Shown one piece after another: positions 8,115 through 17,796 of a DNA stretch of 64,000 bases. This stretch comes from Verrucomicrobium sp. BvORR034 (GTDB lineage: Bacteria > Verrucomicrobiota > Verrucomicrobiia > Verrucomicrobiales > Verrucomicrobiaceae), in the NCBI RefSeq assembly GCF_000739635.1, contig NZ_BATQ01000183.1, positions 1-64,000 on the forward strand, read 5' to 3'. Below the pieces are notes generated by a model that was not told the DNA's origin, did no database searches, and was given only the letters and a program-made list of their open reading frames with translations. A program made the translations under genes and the position numbers. Position 1 is the stretch's first letter. The number at the start of each line of letters is the position of its first letter.

Positions 8115-10532
8115 TTACTGGATGAAGAGAAACTGGCGGGTGTTGAGCACGGTCCAGAGGATGTCCCCCCGGCCTTCCAGCGGGTTCTGCTCCACCATGG
8201 GGCGCAGCACCGCCTTCTCCTCCTCGGTCGCACGGCGGCTCAGCGTGCTGAGGTAGATGGTGTCGATCGCCGCGTTCACGTCTTTGCCATCCTTCCGGAC
8301 TTCACGCGTGAGCGTGGCAAAGGGGCTGAGCAGGTTGCGGAACAGCGTGCCGTTCATCATGGTCAACGCCTGCATCACGGAGGCATCGCGGTTGCTGTTC
8401 TCCACCAGTTCCCGGTCACTCTGACCATACAATCTGAGGAAGTGCCCGTTGGGAGCCGGATTGCGCAGATCTGCTGCCCGCACCAGGTTGCGATCCCGAT
8501 ACTCGGCAAACTTGCGGTAGTTCTCCTTTTTCTCCTTGGTGTCCACACCCCACTCCTGCATCTCGCGGTCGCGCATGACCGTCTGCCAGCTGGCGTAGTC
8601 CTTGCGCTGCTGGTCCAGGACGAAGTCCATGGCCTCATCCATGGTCGGGATCTTGCCAAAGTGCTTCACTGCTGCCGCAATCTGGGCCACGAACTCTGGA
8701 TCCGTCTGCTTCGCCACCACACCAGGCTCTTTGGCAATCTGCTCTGCCAGCTTCTGGAAGCCCGCATTGAAGACGATTTCGTCGGACTTTGCGTAGATCT
8801 TCTGCCGCTGGGTCTTGGCCGCCTTTTTGGTTTCGCGCACTTCCGCTTCACTCAGAGTGCCCGCCTTGAGAGCAGCCGTCTTGGCCTGGATGTCCTCATT
8901 AAGATCCTTGCCATAGGCCGCGATCTTCCGCGCCCCTTCCACCAGCTCTGCCGGTGTCTGGGCCAGAATGGTGCGATCCATCCACTCCACCTTGGTCAGG
9001 AGTTGCTGCGTGTCCATGTAGGTGCCATGGCTGGCCTCATCCGGATTGTCCTTGGCCAGGGCCACGATCGAATCCCAAATCTGTTCCGCCGTCATGCGGC
9101 GCAACAGGGGCCCGGGGAAATGATATTGCGCCCCCAACTCCACATCGGCAGTGTAAGCCTCACGTTGGTAGGTCTGGGAGTTCAACAGGATGCGCATATA
9201 CGCCTTCATGTCGAAGTTCACCTGCTTCATGGTAGTTTCAAGGAACTCCATGAGGGCCGGATTGCTTGGCACGGTGGAGTCCGTGATCTCATCCACGGGG
9301 TCGATCACCCCCATGCCCATGACTTTCTTCCAAAGCCGGTTCGCTACAACCAGGGTGAAGCGGGGATTCTCCCGCGAGGTCATCCACTGGGAGTAGGCCA
9401 GGATGGGGGCCTCACCCTCTTTGACGATCTTGCCGTCCTTGGAGAAGGAAACCGGGATCATCGGTTCGATGTTCGCGCCCGGCTTGGCATCTTTGTACTG
9501 ATAGTCCCCCGGCAGCTTGAGCGATCGATCCAGCGAGTACACATGGTTGAAGCGGAGCCGGAACAGGATCTCGCTGAAGGCCTTGTTCATCGTCCGGCGA
9601 TCTTCACCCACCAGCCCCTGCTGGGTCATGAAGCGGTTCACGTCCGCCGCATTGGCCAGGTTGTTGGAGCCTGCCATGCCGTTGCTGTGGGCGGCCATCT
9701 GGTAGTAGTCCATCTGGCTCCACTTGTCGAAGGGGTGGTTGTGGCACTGGGCGCACACCATCTGGGTGCCCAGGAAGACCTGGGTCGTCACTGCCATGTT
9801 GTCCAGCGGCATGCCCAGATCTCGCATGTAAAAGCCCATGGCCCCGTCTTCATAGGTGGCACCATCTGCAGTCAGAAGCTCCCGCACCATCCGGTCATAG
9901 GGCTTGTTGTCTCTCAATGACTCCTTGAGCCACTGAATGTACGCCGCCCCGGCCTCGCGGCCCTGGCCACCGGGAGCGATGCCGTTCTTCACCCGCAGCA
10001 CATCCGCCCAGAAGTTAAAGGCATGCTGCACATACCCATCACTGTTAAGAAGCTGGTCAATGAGCTTCTGCCGCTTGGTGGCATCCTTTGATTCCAGGAA
10101 GGCCACGGCTTCCGCCTTGGTGGGGATGCGGCCAATCACATCCAGATAGATGCGGCGCACAAAGATCTCATCAGAGACAGGAGCGTTGGGCTGAATCTTT
10201 TCCGCCGCCAGCTTGGTGGCCACCAGTTCATCAATCTTCGCCGCCGCCTGCTGAACCTCCACCTTGCCAGTGTAGAGGGGCTCCTTGGCTGGCGGTGTCT
10301 CCAAAAAGGTAACCTGCGCATTGCGATCCGCCCGTTTGGCGTTTTTCGCCACCGCTTTGACCTTGGGCTTCGCGATGGGTGCAGCGGTCGGATTGACCGC
10401 CGGGTTCGCCTTGGGAGTCATTTCCTCATCCGCGCCTGGCGCTCTGCCGGGAAGTGACATCACCATCACGGCCGCTGCGGTGGTCACCGCGCGCAAGCCT
10501 GTCGTCAGGTATTGCTTTCTCACTGATTTCAT
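8115..10532 (-). CDS. DUF1549 and DUF1553 domain protein with CxxCH motif
   Basis: Large exported protein with the two domains that usually accompany DUF1501. Starting at 10532 (MKSVRKQYL...), residues 1-34 form a signal peptide. DUF1549 begins near residue 95 (KIDELV...RRIYLDVIGRIPT) and contains CAQCH at 260-264, a possible covalent heme c site of the kind found in planctomycetal PSCyt-type proteins. DUF1553 occupies the second half (SRENPRFTLVVANRLWKKVMG). The total of 805 residues is normal. An upstream start at 10577 adds 15 residues before the signal peptide and was rejected. It is the first gene of a two-gene operon with DUF1501. A heme-dependent redox or oxidative depolymerisation role is inference. 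Confidence 0.87.
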   Translation of the reverse strand: MKSVRKQYLTTGLRAVTTAAAVMVMSLPGRAPGADEEMTPKANPAVNPTAAPIAKPKVKAVAKNAKRADRNAQVTFLETPPAKEPLYTGKVEVQQAAAKIDELVATKLAAEKIQPNAPVSDEIFVRRIYLDVIGRIPTKAEAVAFLESKDATKRQKLIDQLLNSDGYVQHAFNFWADVLRVKNGIAPGGQGREAGAAYIQWLKESLRDNKPYDRMVRELLTADGATYEDGAMGFYMRDLGMPLDNMAVTTQVFLGTQMVCAQCHNHPFDKWSQMDYYQMAAHSNGMAGSNNLANAADVNRFMTQQGLVGEDRRTMNKAFSEILFRLRFNHVYSLDRSLKLPGDYQYKDAKPGANIEPMIPVSFSKDGKIVKEGEAPILAYSQWMTSRENPRFTLVVANRLWKKVMGMGVIDPVDEITDSTVPSNPALMEFLETTMKQVNFDMKAYMRILLNSQTYQREAYTADVELGAQYHFPGPLLRRMTAEQIWDSIVALAKDNPDEASHGTYMDTQQLLTKVEWMDRTILAQTPAELVEGARKIAAYGKDLNEDIQAKTAALKAGTLSEAEVRETKKAAKTQRQKIYAKSDEIVFNAGFQKLAEQIAKEPGVVAKQTDPEFVAQIAAAVKHFGKIPTMDEAMDFVLDQQRKDYASWQTVMRDREMQEWGVDTKEKKENYRKFAEYRDRNLVRAADLRNPAPNGHFLRLYGQSDRELVENSNRDASVMQALTMMNGTLFRNLLSPFATLTREVRKDGKDVNAAIDTIYLSTLSRRATEEEKAVLRPMVEQNPLEGRGDILWTVLNTRQFLFIQ

Positions 10533-10858
10533 CGCTCTGGAGTCAAGTCGTTTGGACTGCGTCGTGCGCCGCAGCATTCAAAGGGGGTCACCAATGTCGC
10601 CACTGGCTGGCGCGTGAAAACGAAGCCGCTGGACGCGCCTTTCATTTTTTTCTAGGTGGCTCGCAGCACGAACTCCGGGATCCGGCGCAAGCGTGATCAA
10701 AACAATCGCAAGGGATTGGGAGAAATCGTGTCCAAAACCCCCCGCGATTTTGCCTCAAGAGAAGCGGCGTCCTTCCGGCCTGACTCCCTCTACCGGAAGG
10801 AACCCCTCCAGCACGCTCATTCTCAACCGCTTGCCTCACACAGGCGACTCCTGTCATC
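10533..10858. other. divergent intergenic region with one 8-bp hairpin
   Basis: This 326-bp gap separates the divergent DUF1549/1553 and PEP-CTERM genes. The only structure I see is CCTTCCGG at 10771-10778 pairing with CCGGAAGG at 10793-10800 across 14 nt, about 60 bp before the PEP-CTERM start. It could lie in the 5' leader of that gene. No convincing promoter was found on either strand. Confidence 0.3.
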
Positions 10859-13718
10859 ATGCCCTTCTCCATCCTCCCCTCGTTCCAGTCCTCCCGCACC
10901 CCGGCAGCCCGCCGATGGAGAATGCTGCTGTTGGGAATGGCTTCCCTGCTCACGACTTTCCCGGCGAACGCGGCGAACTACTATTGGCGAGGCAGCAGTG
11001 GCACGGGAGGATCAGCAGACTGGGACACTACGTCATCATACTGGTTCAACAGCACCTTGAAGCCCTGGACCGTGAATACGGCCATCTTCGGCTCACCTAC
11101 TGACACAGATGCCGGGTTGGGAGGTACCGTGACCTTGCGATCCGCGATCGACGCGACCGCACTTGTTTTCCAGAGCAAGGCCAATGGTTATCTGCTCCAA
11201 GGCGACACCAGTGTTCGAGTTCTTAACCTGGGCGGCAACATCACCATCGATCCCGCGGCGACCGTTACCTTCGGGCAGAATCTCACCGTGCAGCGAGCAG
11301 GGCAGATCGATCCACGTGGACGGCGGTGGCAAGCTGGTCATCGACAACGGCGCGACTTTGAGTACCACTGGCACCAGTTTCCTCAACATCAACGGAGGCA
11401 CCACCGTCGAGGTCAAGACAGGTGGCATCTTGACTTCGGGCGAGACCTTCATCGTCGGGACCACCGCCTCTGGCAATGGCGCCTCGGGATCCGGGACTCT
11501 GCTGATCAGCGGTGGCATCGTTAATGCCGGTGCCAACGCCTCCGGAAGCCGCAATTTCATCTTGGGGAACCGGACTAGCAACGCAGGCGACGTGGTCGTG
11601 ACCATCACCGGAGGCCAGCTCAACGGCAATGCCTCCGCTACCACCGGCATGGTGTTTGAAAATACCGGAGCCAGCTCAGCCATCTTTAACCTCGATGGCG
11701 GCACCGTCACCGTCCGGCGGGTGCTGCGCTCTGGCACCCCTGACGTGGGTAAAGTCACGGAGTTCAACTTCAACGGGGGCGTATTGCGCGTCACCGAAAC
11801 ACCCACAGACGCCTCCGACGCCAACTTCGCCTTCCTCGCCAACACCGCCGCCATCACCTACAACGTGAAAGAAGGCGGGGCCATCATCGACACCAACGGC
11901 CGCAACATCCTGGCGGCTGCCAAGCTCGTGCATGCCGGTGCCGCCGCCATCGATGGAGGCTTCACCAAACGCGGCAGTGGCATCCTTCAACTCCACGGAG
12001 CCAACACCTACACCGGAGCCACCGTGATTGAGGCTGGTACGTTGAGCATCGCCTCCGATGGCAACCTCGGCGCAGCCCCCACGACCGCCACACCCGCCAG
12101 CCTGGTGATCAATGATGGTGCCACTCTGCGGGTGACACCGCCCACCACACCCACCACCGACCTGCCGCTGAGCACCAACCGAGGCATCGCCATCGGCGCC
12201 GCCACTGGCGCGGGCACAGCTACCATCGAGGTGCAACCCGGCTCCCTCACCTACGCGGGCATCATCGCCAATCGAGGAACAGGGGCGGCAGGGCTGATCA
12301 AGACTGGTGCAGGGGTTCTCAATCTCTCTGGCTCCGCCGCCAACACGTTCAGCGGACCCATCACGGTAAAAGCTGGCATCTTGCGCGCAGGCGGCGCGGC
12401 GCGACTGGGCACCGCCACCAATGATCCCGCGAACTTCATCCTGGACGGCGGGGGCTTTGACTACACCGGCGGCGGCACCCCCATCGAGCGAGGCATCCAC
12501 ATCACTGCCAATGGCGGCACCCTCTACAGCTCCGCGGTGGCATGGCGGCTCAATGGCAACATCACCGGGTCCGGCACACTCACCATCAATGTAACGGCGG
12601 GATTCATCTCCACCTCGGGCGACAACAGCGCCTTCACCGGCGACATCGACGTCGCTGCGGGAGAATTCTACCTGCGCAAGGCGGCTGGCATGGGCACCAC
12701 GGCTGGCAAAACCACTGTTCGAGGCAATGCGGTCCTCTCCCTGGACCAGAACGGCTCCGGCGGCGGCGGTCAGGTTCCGGGAGACAACAACTACAAAGAC
12801 GCCCTGGTTCTTGAAAACAACGCCACCCTGCGCAATCGCGGCGGAACAGGCGGCGGAGCGACCAACAGCATCTACTCCGGAACGGTGAGCCTGCAAACAG
12901 GCATGGCCATCATGGACATCGTCGGCAAGGTGCTCACCCTGCAAAACGTCATCAGCGGAGCAGGAGGCATCAATAAAACTGGCGTGGGTGAACTGGTCGT
13001 GGAAGCACAGAACACCTACACCGGGAAAACCACTGTCTCGGCGGGCACTTACTCCCTGGGAGCCTCCGCCTCCATCGCTGACAGTCCGTGGCTTCAGGTG
13101 AACAGCGGCGCCACCCTCAAAACGACCGCGCTCAGCGGGAACGGTGGCTACACCAGCAACAGGCAGGTCTTCTCCGGCTCCGGCACCTTCCTCGGCAACT
13201 TTGGCTTGAGCGGCACCTCTCTCATCAAAGCTGGCGACTCCACCACCCAGGGTTTGAGCGCGATTGCCAATGCAGGGGATCTCACGGGAAACCTCACCTT
13301 TGATGGAGACCTCTCCTTCAGCTCCAACGCCAGCGCGACCACCCGCGCCATCTTCGGCCTGGGCGGGGCTGGAGCGGGCCAGTTCGACCGGATCACCATT
13401 ACCGGCGATCTTGACGTTGGTGCCAACACCCGGTTCGAGGTGGTGTGGGTGAACGGCTTCGAAGCAGGCTGGGGTCAGTCGTTCGATCTCTTGGACTGGG
13501 CGCCGGACTCCGCCATCTGGGGACTCTTCGACCCTTCTCTTGAAACCTCGCTGGACCTCCCTGAGTTCAGCATCGGCTCCGGCCTCCACTGGGACTACAG
13601 CACCTTCAAGGACGACGGCATCATCCGCGTGGCCCCCGAGCCGTCCCGCATGCTCCTGCTCCTGGCAGGATGCCTCAGTCTCCTGCTGCGGCGTCGGCGC
13701 CGCTATTCGCCGATGTAA
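10859..13718 (+). CDS. autotransporter-associated beta-strand repeat protein with PEP-CTERM tail, frameshifted
   Basis: A surface or outer-membrane beta-helix protein read in two frames. The first frame (from 10859) encodes a signal peptide (MLLLGMASLLTTFPANA) and about 130 mature residues; the second carries the rest to 13718. The switch coincides with GATCGATC at 11305-11312: deleting one GATC gives a single 951-codon frame reading QRAGQIHVDGGG across the join. The body has three repeats of the beta-strand class (such as TKRGSGILQLHGANTYTG, IKTGAGVLNLSG and NKTGVGELVV), and the C-terminus has PEP followed by a hydrophobic stretch and an RRRRR anchor. No exosortase is in the window. As read it is a disrupted gene; slippage, recent mutation or a sequence error are all possible. 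Its last 16 bp overlap the convergent L,D-transpeptidase gene. Confidence 0.8.
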
Positions 13719-14167
13719 ACGGGCGTGCCCAGCTCCACCAGGTCGTAGAGCTCCACCACGTCCAGATTGCGCATGCGCACGCAGCCGTGGCTGCCCCGCT
13801 GGCCGATCAGTTCCTCCTGGTTGGTGCCGTGGATGTACACGTAGCGGTCCTTCGTGTTCGCGTTGCGCACCTCCGCGCCCTCCAGCCACAGGATGCGGGC
13901 CAGGATCAGGTCCGCGTCCGTCTTCTCCCCGGGCGTCCATTCACCCACGGCCTTGCGACTTTTGAAGACGGTGTGCAACGGGCTATCCGCCCCGTGCTTC
14001 TCCGCCACACGGAAGGCCCCCAGCGGCGTGCGATTCGAGCCTTCTTCAAACCCGATGCCGAACTTCGAGGTGCTGCATGGCCAAATCTTCACCTGGCGCG
14101 TACCATCCCATAAGGAAAGGGTTTGCGTGGCGACGGAGACTTCGAGGCGTGGGTGCGAAAGTTGCAT
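13703..14167 (-). CDS. L,D-transpeptidase family protein without signal peptide
   Basis: Compact YkuD-domain protein of 154 residues with the catalytic signature YIHGTNQEELIG...SHGCVRM, Cys129 being the nucleophile. Unlike the first L,D-transpeptidase in the window it has no signal peptide or lipobox, so it is either cytoplasmic, exported by another route, or the start is misplaced. No better upstream start encoding a signal sequence is visible before the divergent asd gene. It ends inside the last 16 bp of the PEP-CTERM gene (convergent overlap). It resembles short ErfK/YbiS-like proteins; the acceptor is unknown. Confidence 0.85.
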   Translation of the reverse strand: MQLSHPRLEVSVATQTLSLWDGTRQVKIWPCSTSKFGIGFEEGSNRTPLGAFRVAEKHGADSPLHTVFKSRKAVGEWTPGEKTDADLILARILWLEGAEVRNANTKDRYVYIHGTNQEELIGQRGSHGCVRMRNLDVVELYDLVELGTPVYIGE

Positions 14168-14217
14168 TTTGCGGGCGTCGGTTTAATCTGCCCGCCCTTT
14201 TCTACAAAGCAAACACC

Positions 14218-15246
14218 ATGAGCAACACCAAACATGTCGCGGTCGTCGGCGCCACCGGAGCGGTGGGAGTGGAAATGTTGCGCTGCCTCGAACAGCGCAA
14301 CTTCCCCGTCGGCCAGCTTACCCTTCTTGCCAGCGCCAGAAGCGCCGGGAAGACCATGAAATTCAAGGGTGAGGACGTGACAGTGAAGGAACTGACGCCT
14401 GACGCCTTCGCTGGTGTGGACATCGCCCTCTTCAGCGCCGGCGGCGGCATCAGCAAGGAGTTCGCTCCTCACGCGACCAAGGCGGGTGCCATCGTGGTGG
14501 ACAACTCCTCCGCCTTCCGCATGGATGACGAGGTGCCGCTCGTGGTGCCGGAAATCAATGCTGCGGATCTCAAGAACCTCCCCAAAGGCATCGCCGCCAA
14601 TCCGAACTGCACGACCGCCATCACCCTGATGGCGCTGTACCCGCTGCACCAGGCCTTTGGTGTGAAGCGCGTGTTCGCCAGCAGCTACCAGGCCGTCTCC
14701 GGCACTGGAGCCCAGGCCATTGAGGAACTGGAAGCACAGATCCGCGACTGGGCCTCTGCCGACCGCAAGTGGGACGATGTGCGCCTGGCTGCGGACAAAG
14801 TGAAGGTCTATCCCCACCAGATCGCCTTCAACGCCCTGCCTCACGTGGACAGCTTCCTCGACTCTGGCTACACCAAGGAGGAGATGAAAATGGAGAACGA
14901 GGGGCGCAAGATCATGCACCACCCCGGCTTCCGCGCCAGCGTCACCTGCGTGCGGGTGCCCGTCTTCCGGGCTCACAGCGTGGCCGTGAGCGCTGAATTT
15001 GAGAGACCTGTCACCGTTGCAGAGGCTCGCGCCGTGCTCGCCAAGGCCCCGGGACTCGATGTCGTGGATGATCCCACTCTCAAGCAGTATCCGCTGGCTC
15101 TCGACGTGGCTGGCAAGGACAACTGCGCGGTGGGCCGTCTTCGTCTCGATTGCGCCCTCGACAACGGCCTCGCCTTCTGGATCGCCGGTGACCAACTCCT
15201 CAAAGGAGCCGCTCTCAATGCGGTGCAGATCGCTGAGTGCCTGTAA
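14218..15246 (+). CDS. asd: aspartate-semialdehyde dehydrogenase
   Basis: NADPH-dependent reductive dephosphorylation of aspartyl phosphate to aspartate semialdehyde, the branch point to lysine/diaminopimelate, threonine and methionine. The Rossmann motif VVGATGAVG is at residues 9-17 and the catalytic Cys131 sits in NPNCTTA. SSYQAVSGTGAQA and the C-terminal CVRVPVFRAHS also match the family. The protein of 342 residues is of the shorter type found in many Gram-negative and Gram-positive bacteria. The start at 14218 (MSNTKHVAVVGA) removes 47 non-homologous leader residues. A strong intrinsic terminator follows 23 bp after the stop, so the gene is probably monocistronic. Confidence 0.97.
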   Translation: MSNTKHVAVVGATGAVGVEMLRCLEQRNFPVGQLTLLASARSAGKTMKFKGEDVTVKELTPDAFAGVDIALFSAGGGISKEFAPHATKAGAIVVDNSSAFRMDDEVPLVVPEINAADLKNLPKGIAANPNCTTAITLMALYPLHQAFGVKRVFASSYQAVSGTGAQAIEELEAQIRDWASADRKWDDVRLAADKVKVYPHQIAFNALPHVDSFLDSGYTKEEMKMENEGRKIMHHPGFRASVTCVRVPVFRAHSVAVSAEFERPVTVAEARAVLAKAPGLDVVDDPTLKQYPLALDVAGKDNCAVGRLRLDCALDNGLAFWIAGDQLLKGAALNAVQIAECL

Positions 15247-15269
15247 CCGACACCCTGGCAGACTCTTTT

Positions 15270-15305
15270 ACCCCGCAGCGGCCTTCTGGTCCTGCGGGGT
15301 TTTTG
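15270..15305 (+). terminator. intrinsic terminator of asd
   Basis: ACCCCGCAG at 15270-15278 pairs with CTGCGGGGT at 15292-15300 across a 13-nt loop, followed by a T-rich tail (TTTTGTT). Nine base pairs, mostly GC, then U residues, directly after asd. Confidence 0.85.
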
Positions 15306-15375
15306 TTGGTTTGTCCGAGCGCGTCGTTCAATCGTCCCGCCTCTCGCCGTCCCGCTTGCTGTCCCGGCACTTCCA

Positions 15376-16644
15376 GTGCACCTTGCCAAGGCTGTGACAT
15401 CCGTTGGACATGCCCCGCACCCCCCTTTGCTCCAGCCGCCTTCGCCGCTGGAACTTGCGCGTGCGAAGCAGGCTGCAGGCGACCTGGTGTTTCTCGATAG
15501 CGCCATCGCCACCAGCAGTTCCTTCTCCATCGTCGCGGAAGCCCCCGAAGAAGTGCTGACCGGCAATCTCTATGAAGATGCCCCCAAGCTTCGCGAGATC
15601 ATGCAGCAACACCGTCCTCGCCATGTGGCGGATCTCGGTGCTCCTGCAGGTGGTCTCTACGGATGGATCGGGTTTGATGGGCAATATACATTGGGCCGTT
15701 TTGCCCGATGCCATGTGTATCAACACGGAACCCAGTCATGGCTCAAGACCGGGGACGGCTCCAATGATGGAAGGCCCGGCACGCTTAAAGCCACTGCGCC
15801 GATGCCAGTGGAGACGGCCCTTCCTGAGTTCACACCCTGCATGACGCAGGAGAACTTCTGCAACCGCGTTCGTCGGGTCCAGGAGTACATCACCGCGGGT
15901 GATATCTACCAGGTGAACCTCTCCTATCCCTGGTCCGCCACCTGGCCGGAGGGCATGGATCCATGGTGCTTCTATGAGCGCCTGCGCAAGGCCTCACCTG
16001 CCCCCTATAGTGCTTACCTGAACCTTGCAGGCACCCAGGTGTTCAGCGCATCGCCCGAGTGCTTTCTCAAGATCAGCGGCAATCACATCGTGACGCGCCC
16101 CATCAAGGGGACGCGACCACGCGCCAGCGAAGCGATCGAAGACCAGTTCCTTGCAGGAGAGCTGCTCAACTCTCCCAAAGAGCGCGCCGAACTCGTGATG
16201 ATCACAGATCTGGAACGCAACGATTTGGGACAGGTCTGTGAATACGGCAGCGTGCGCGTGACGGAGCTTTTGAAGCATGAACGCCATGCGCAAGTGCATC
16301 ATCTCGTCTCCACTGTCGAAGGCACGTTGCGACCTGATGTGGATCATCTCGATGCATTTCTGGCCTGCTTTCCCGGCGGCTCCATCAGCGGTGCGCCAAA
16401 GAAACGCGCCCTGGAGATCATTCACGAACTTGAGCCGCATCCACGCGGCCTCTACACCGGTGCCATCGGCTGCTTTGGCTTCAATGGTGAAAGCCACTTC
16501 AGCATCGCCATCCGCACGGCCTGGCGTGAAGGGAACCATGCACAGTTCAACACTGGGGCCGGCATCGTGGCCGACTCAGATCCGCTGCGCGAGTGGGAGG
16601 AAACTCGCCACAAAGCGGCAGGCTTGCTGCTGGCCAGCCGTTGA
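15376..16644 (+). CDS. pabB: aminodeoxychorismate synthase component I
   Basis: Chorismate-utilising enzyme that makes 4-amino-4-deoxychorismate for folate synthesis with an amidotransferase partner (PabA/TrpG), which is not in this window. The C-terminal chorismate-binding domain is complete: QVNLSYPW, FSASPECFL, RPIKGTRPR (the PIKGT Lys is typical of PabB and distinguishes it from TrpE), ELVMITDLERNDLG, FPGGSISGAPK and YTGAIGCFGFNG. The N-terminal domain is short, giving 422 residues. The start is a GTG at 15376; no ATG is available upstream in frame. It lies between two terminators, so it is probably transcribed alone. Anthranilate synthase is the main alternative but less likely given PIKGT. 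Confidence 0.9.
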   Translation: MHLAKAVTSVGHAPHPPLLQPPSPLELARAKQAAGDLVFLDSAIATSSSFSIVAEAPEEVLTGNLYEDAPKLREIMQQHRPRHVADLGAPAGGLYGWIGFDGQYTLGRFARCHVYQHGTQSWLKTGDGSNDGRPGTLKATAPMPVETALPEFTPCMTQENFCNRVRRVQEYITAGDIYQVNLSYPWSATWPEGMDPWCFYERLRKASPAPYSAYLNLAGTQVFSASPECFLKISGNHIVTRPIKGTRPRASEAIEDQFLAGELLNSPKERAELVMITDLERNDLGQVCEYGSVRVTELLKHERHAQVHHLVSTVEGTLRPDVDHLDAFLACFPGGSISGAPKKRALEIIHELEPHPRGLYTGAIGCFGFNGESHFSIAIRTAWREGNHAQFNTGAGIVADSDPLREWEETRHKAAGLLLASR

Positions 16645-16671
16645 CTCTCAACATCAACTTCCATCCCTTGG

Positions 16672-16709
16672 AAAAAAAGAGCCCGCGGCTGCGAGAGCCG
16701 CGGGCTTTT
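16672..16709. terminator. bidirectional intrinsic terminator between pabB and the HU gene
   Basis: GCCCGCGGCT (16681-16690) pairs perfectly with AGCCGCGGGC (16696-16705) across a 5-nt loop. It is followed by TTTT on the plus strand and preceded by AAAAAAAGA, which gives a U-run on the minus strand. It can therefore end both pabB (plus) and the convergent HU gene (minus). Confidence 0.88.
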
Positions 16710-16763
16710 GTCTGAGGGAGAGTGACTGAATGCGTCTCAAGAAAGACGTCTTCAGCGGGTCGC

Positions 16764-17039
16764 TTAGAGCGCGCCTTTGAGGGCGGAGGAGGGGACGAAG
16801 CGAACCGTCTTGGAGGCTTTGATCTTCATGGCTTCACCCGTCTTCGGGTTGCGGCCGGTGCGGGCGGCACGCTTGGCCACCTTGAAGGTACCGAAGCCGA
16901 TAAGCTGGACCGTACCGGTCTTTGCCACGCCCTTGGAAATCGAAGCGAGCACGGCTTCCACGGCGTCCGAAGCGGCGCGTTTGGAAGTGTCTCCGCCGAG
17001 ATTCTTTTGCACGGCTTCAATAAGTTCAGCTTTATTCAT
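16764..17039 (-). CDS. HU family DNA-binding protein
   Basis: Nucleoid-associated histone-like protein of 91 residues that binds and bends DNA as a dimer. It begins MNKAELIEAV, has the IGFGTFKV core and the DNA-binding arm with RTGRNPKTGE, and ends in KTVRFVPSSALK; all are HU/IHF family hallmarks. The start at 17039 gives exactly the usual HU length; an open frame extends 91 codons upstream but without homology. It converges on pabB with a shared terminator and diverges from the carbonic anhydrase gene. A good sigma-70-like promoter lies 68-96 bp upstream of the start. Confidence 0.96.
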   Translation of the reverse strand: MNKAELIEAVQKNLGGDTSKRAASDAVEAVLASISKGVAKTGTVQLIGFGTFKVAKRAARTGRNPKTGEAMKIKASKTVRFVPSSALKGAL

Positions 17040-17106
17040 GGTCTGCGGGATATGTTTGGGTTGCTGGAAGGACTCTCTGCTGGATAAGTGCGAGGCTTCG
17101 CGTTTG

Positions 17107-17135
17107 TTTATGGATAAATTCACGGAAAGCGTCAA
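17107..17135 (-). promoter_or_regulatory. sigma-70-type promoter of the HU gene
   Basis: On the minus strand TTGACG (17130-17135) is followed after exactly 17 bp by CATAAA (17107-17112). The -35 box matches 5 of 6 and the -10 box 4 of 6. Transcription would start near 17100 and leave a leader of about 60 nt before the HU start at 17039. Confidence 0.5.
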
Positions 17136-17169
17136 CCCCATTTCGTCTCCAGCCCTTATTTTTTCAGGC

Positions 17170-17688
17170 ATGAAACGCTTTTTATTGCCGCAAGAATCAC
17201 CCCGAATTGACGTCACTGCGTTCATCGCCGCAGGGGCTGTGGTGGTAGGTGGAGTGACCGTTTCCGCCGAGGCCAGCATTTGGTACAATTGTGTTCTCCG
17301 TGGTGATATCAATCACATTAATATTGGACCTCGCTCCAATATTCAGGACGGCACCATTGTGCATGTGGCGGATGACTTTGAGGCGAGGGTGGGCGAGGCC
17401 GTCAGCGTCGGGCACCGGGCCATCATCCATGCCTGCACCATTGGAGATGAGACTCTGGTCGGCATGGGGGCCATCATCATGGATGGTGCCGTCATCGGTC
17501 CGCGCTGCATCATCGCGGCGGGTGCCCTGGTTACCAAACACACGGTCGTGCCCGAGGGCTCGCTTGTCGTGGGTTCACCCGCGCGGGTGGTACGAGCTCT
17601 GAGCCAGGAGGAGCAGGCGGGGAATGCCCGGCTTGCCGCGAAATACGTGGAGATATCGCGCCGTTACCGGGAGCTGGGCCAATTGTAA
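17170..17688 (+). CDS. gamma carbonic anhydrase family protein
   Basis: Left-handed beta-helix protein of the gamma carbonic anhydrase/YrdA family; members bind a metal and some interconvert CO2 and bicarbonate. The hexapeptide repeats are visible throughout (VVGGVTVSAEASIW, INIGPRSNIQDG, VSVGHRAIIHACTIGDETLVGMGAIIMDG). The three metal-binding His residues are present in IVHVADD and GHRAIIHAC. The 172-residue length is typical. The start at 17170 (MKRFLLPQE) is preferred; the open frame extends far upstream only across the antisense of the HU gene. It is followed 108 bp later by the polyprenyl synthase gene. Catalytic activity cannot be inferred with certainty since some YrdA-like members are inactive. 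Confidence 0.9.
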   Translation: MKRFLLPQESPRIDVTAFIAAGAVVVGGVTVSAEASIWYNCVLRGDINHINIGPRSNIQDGTIVHVADDFEARVGEAVSVGHRAIIHACTIGDETLVGMGAIIMDGAVIGPRCIIAAGALVTKHTVVPEGSLVVGSPARVVRALSQEEQAGNARLAAKYVEISRRYRELGQL

Positions 17689-17796
17689 AAATGCCTGCCG
17701 AGGCGTATCTGCATCGAACTGCCGCTTGAGATTCCGGCAGGAATGTTCCAAGGAAAGGTGCTGATGCCGCGAAGGCATCGCTCCCTCCCTCCTGCC

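Noticed and set aside
15396-15726. Minus-strand open frames overlapping pabB, and similar antisense frames over many genes
   Set aside because: High GC content creates long antisense frames; homology is on the other strand, where motifs are unmistakable.
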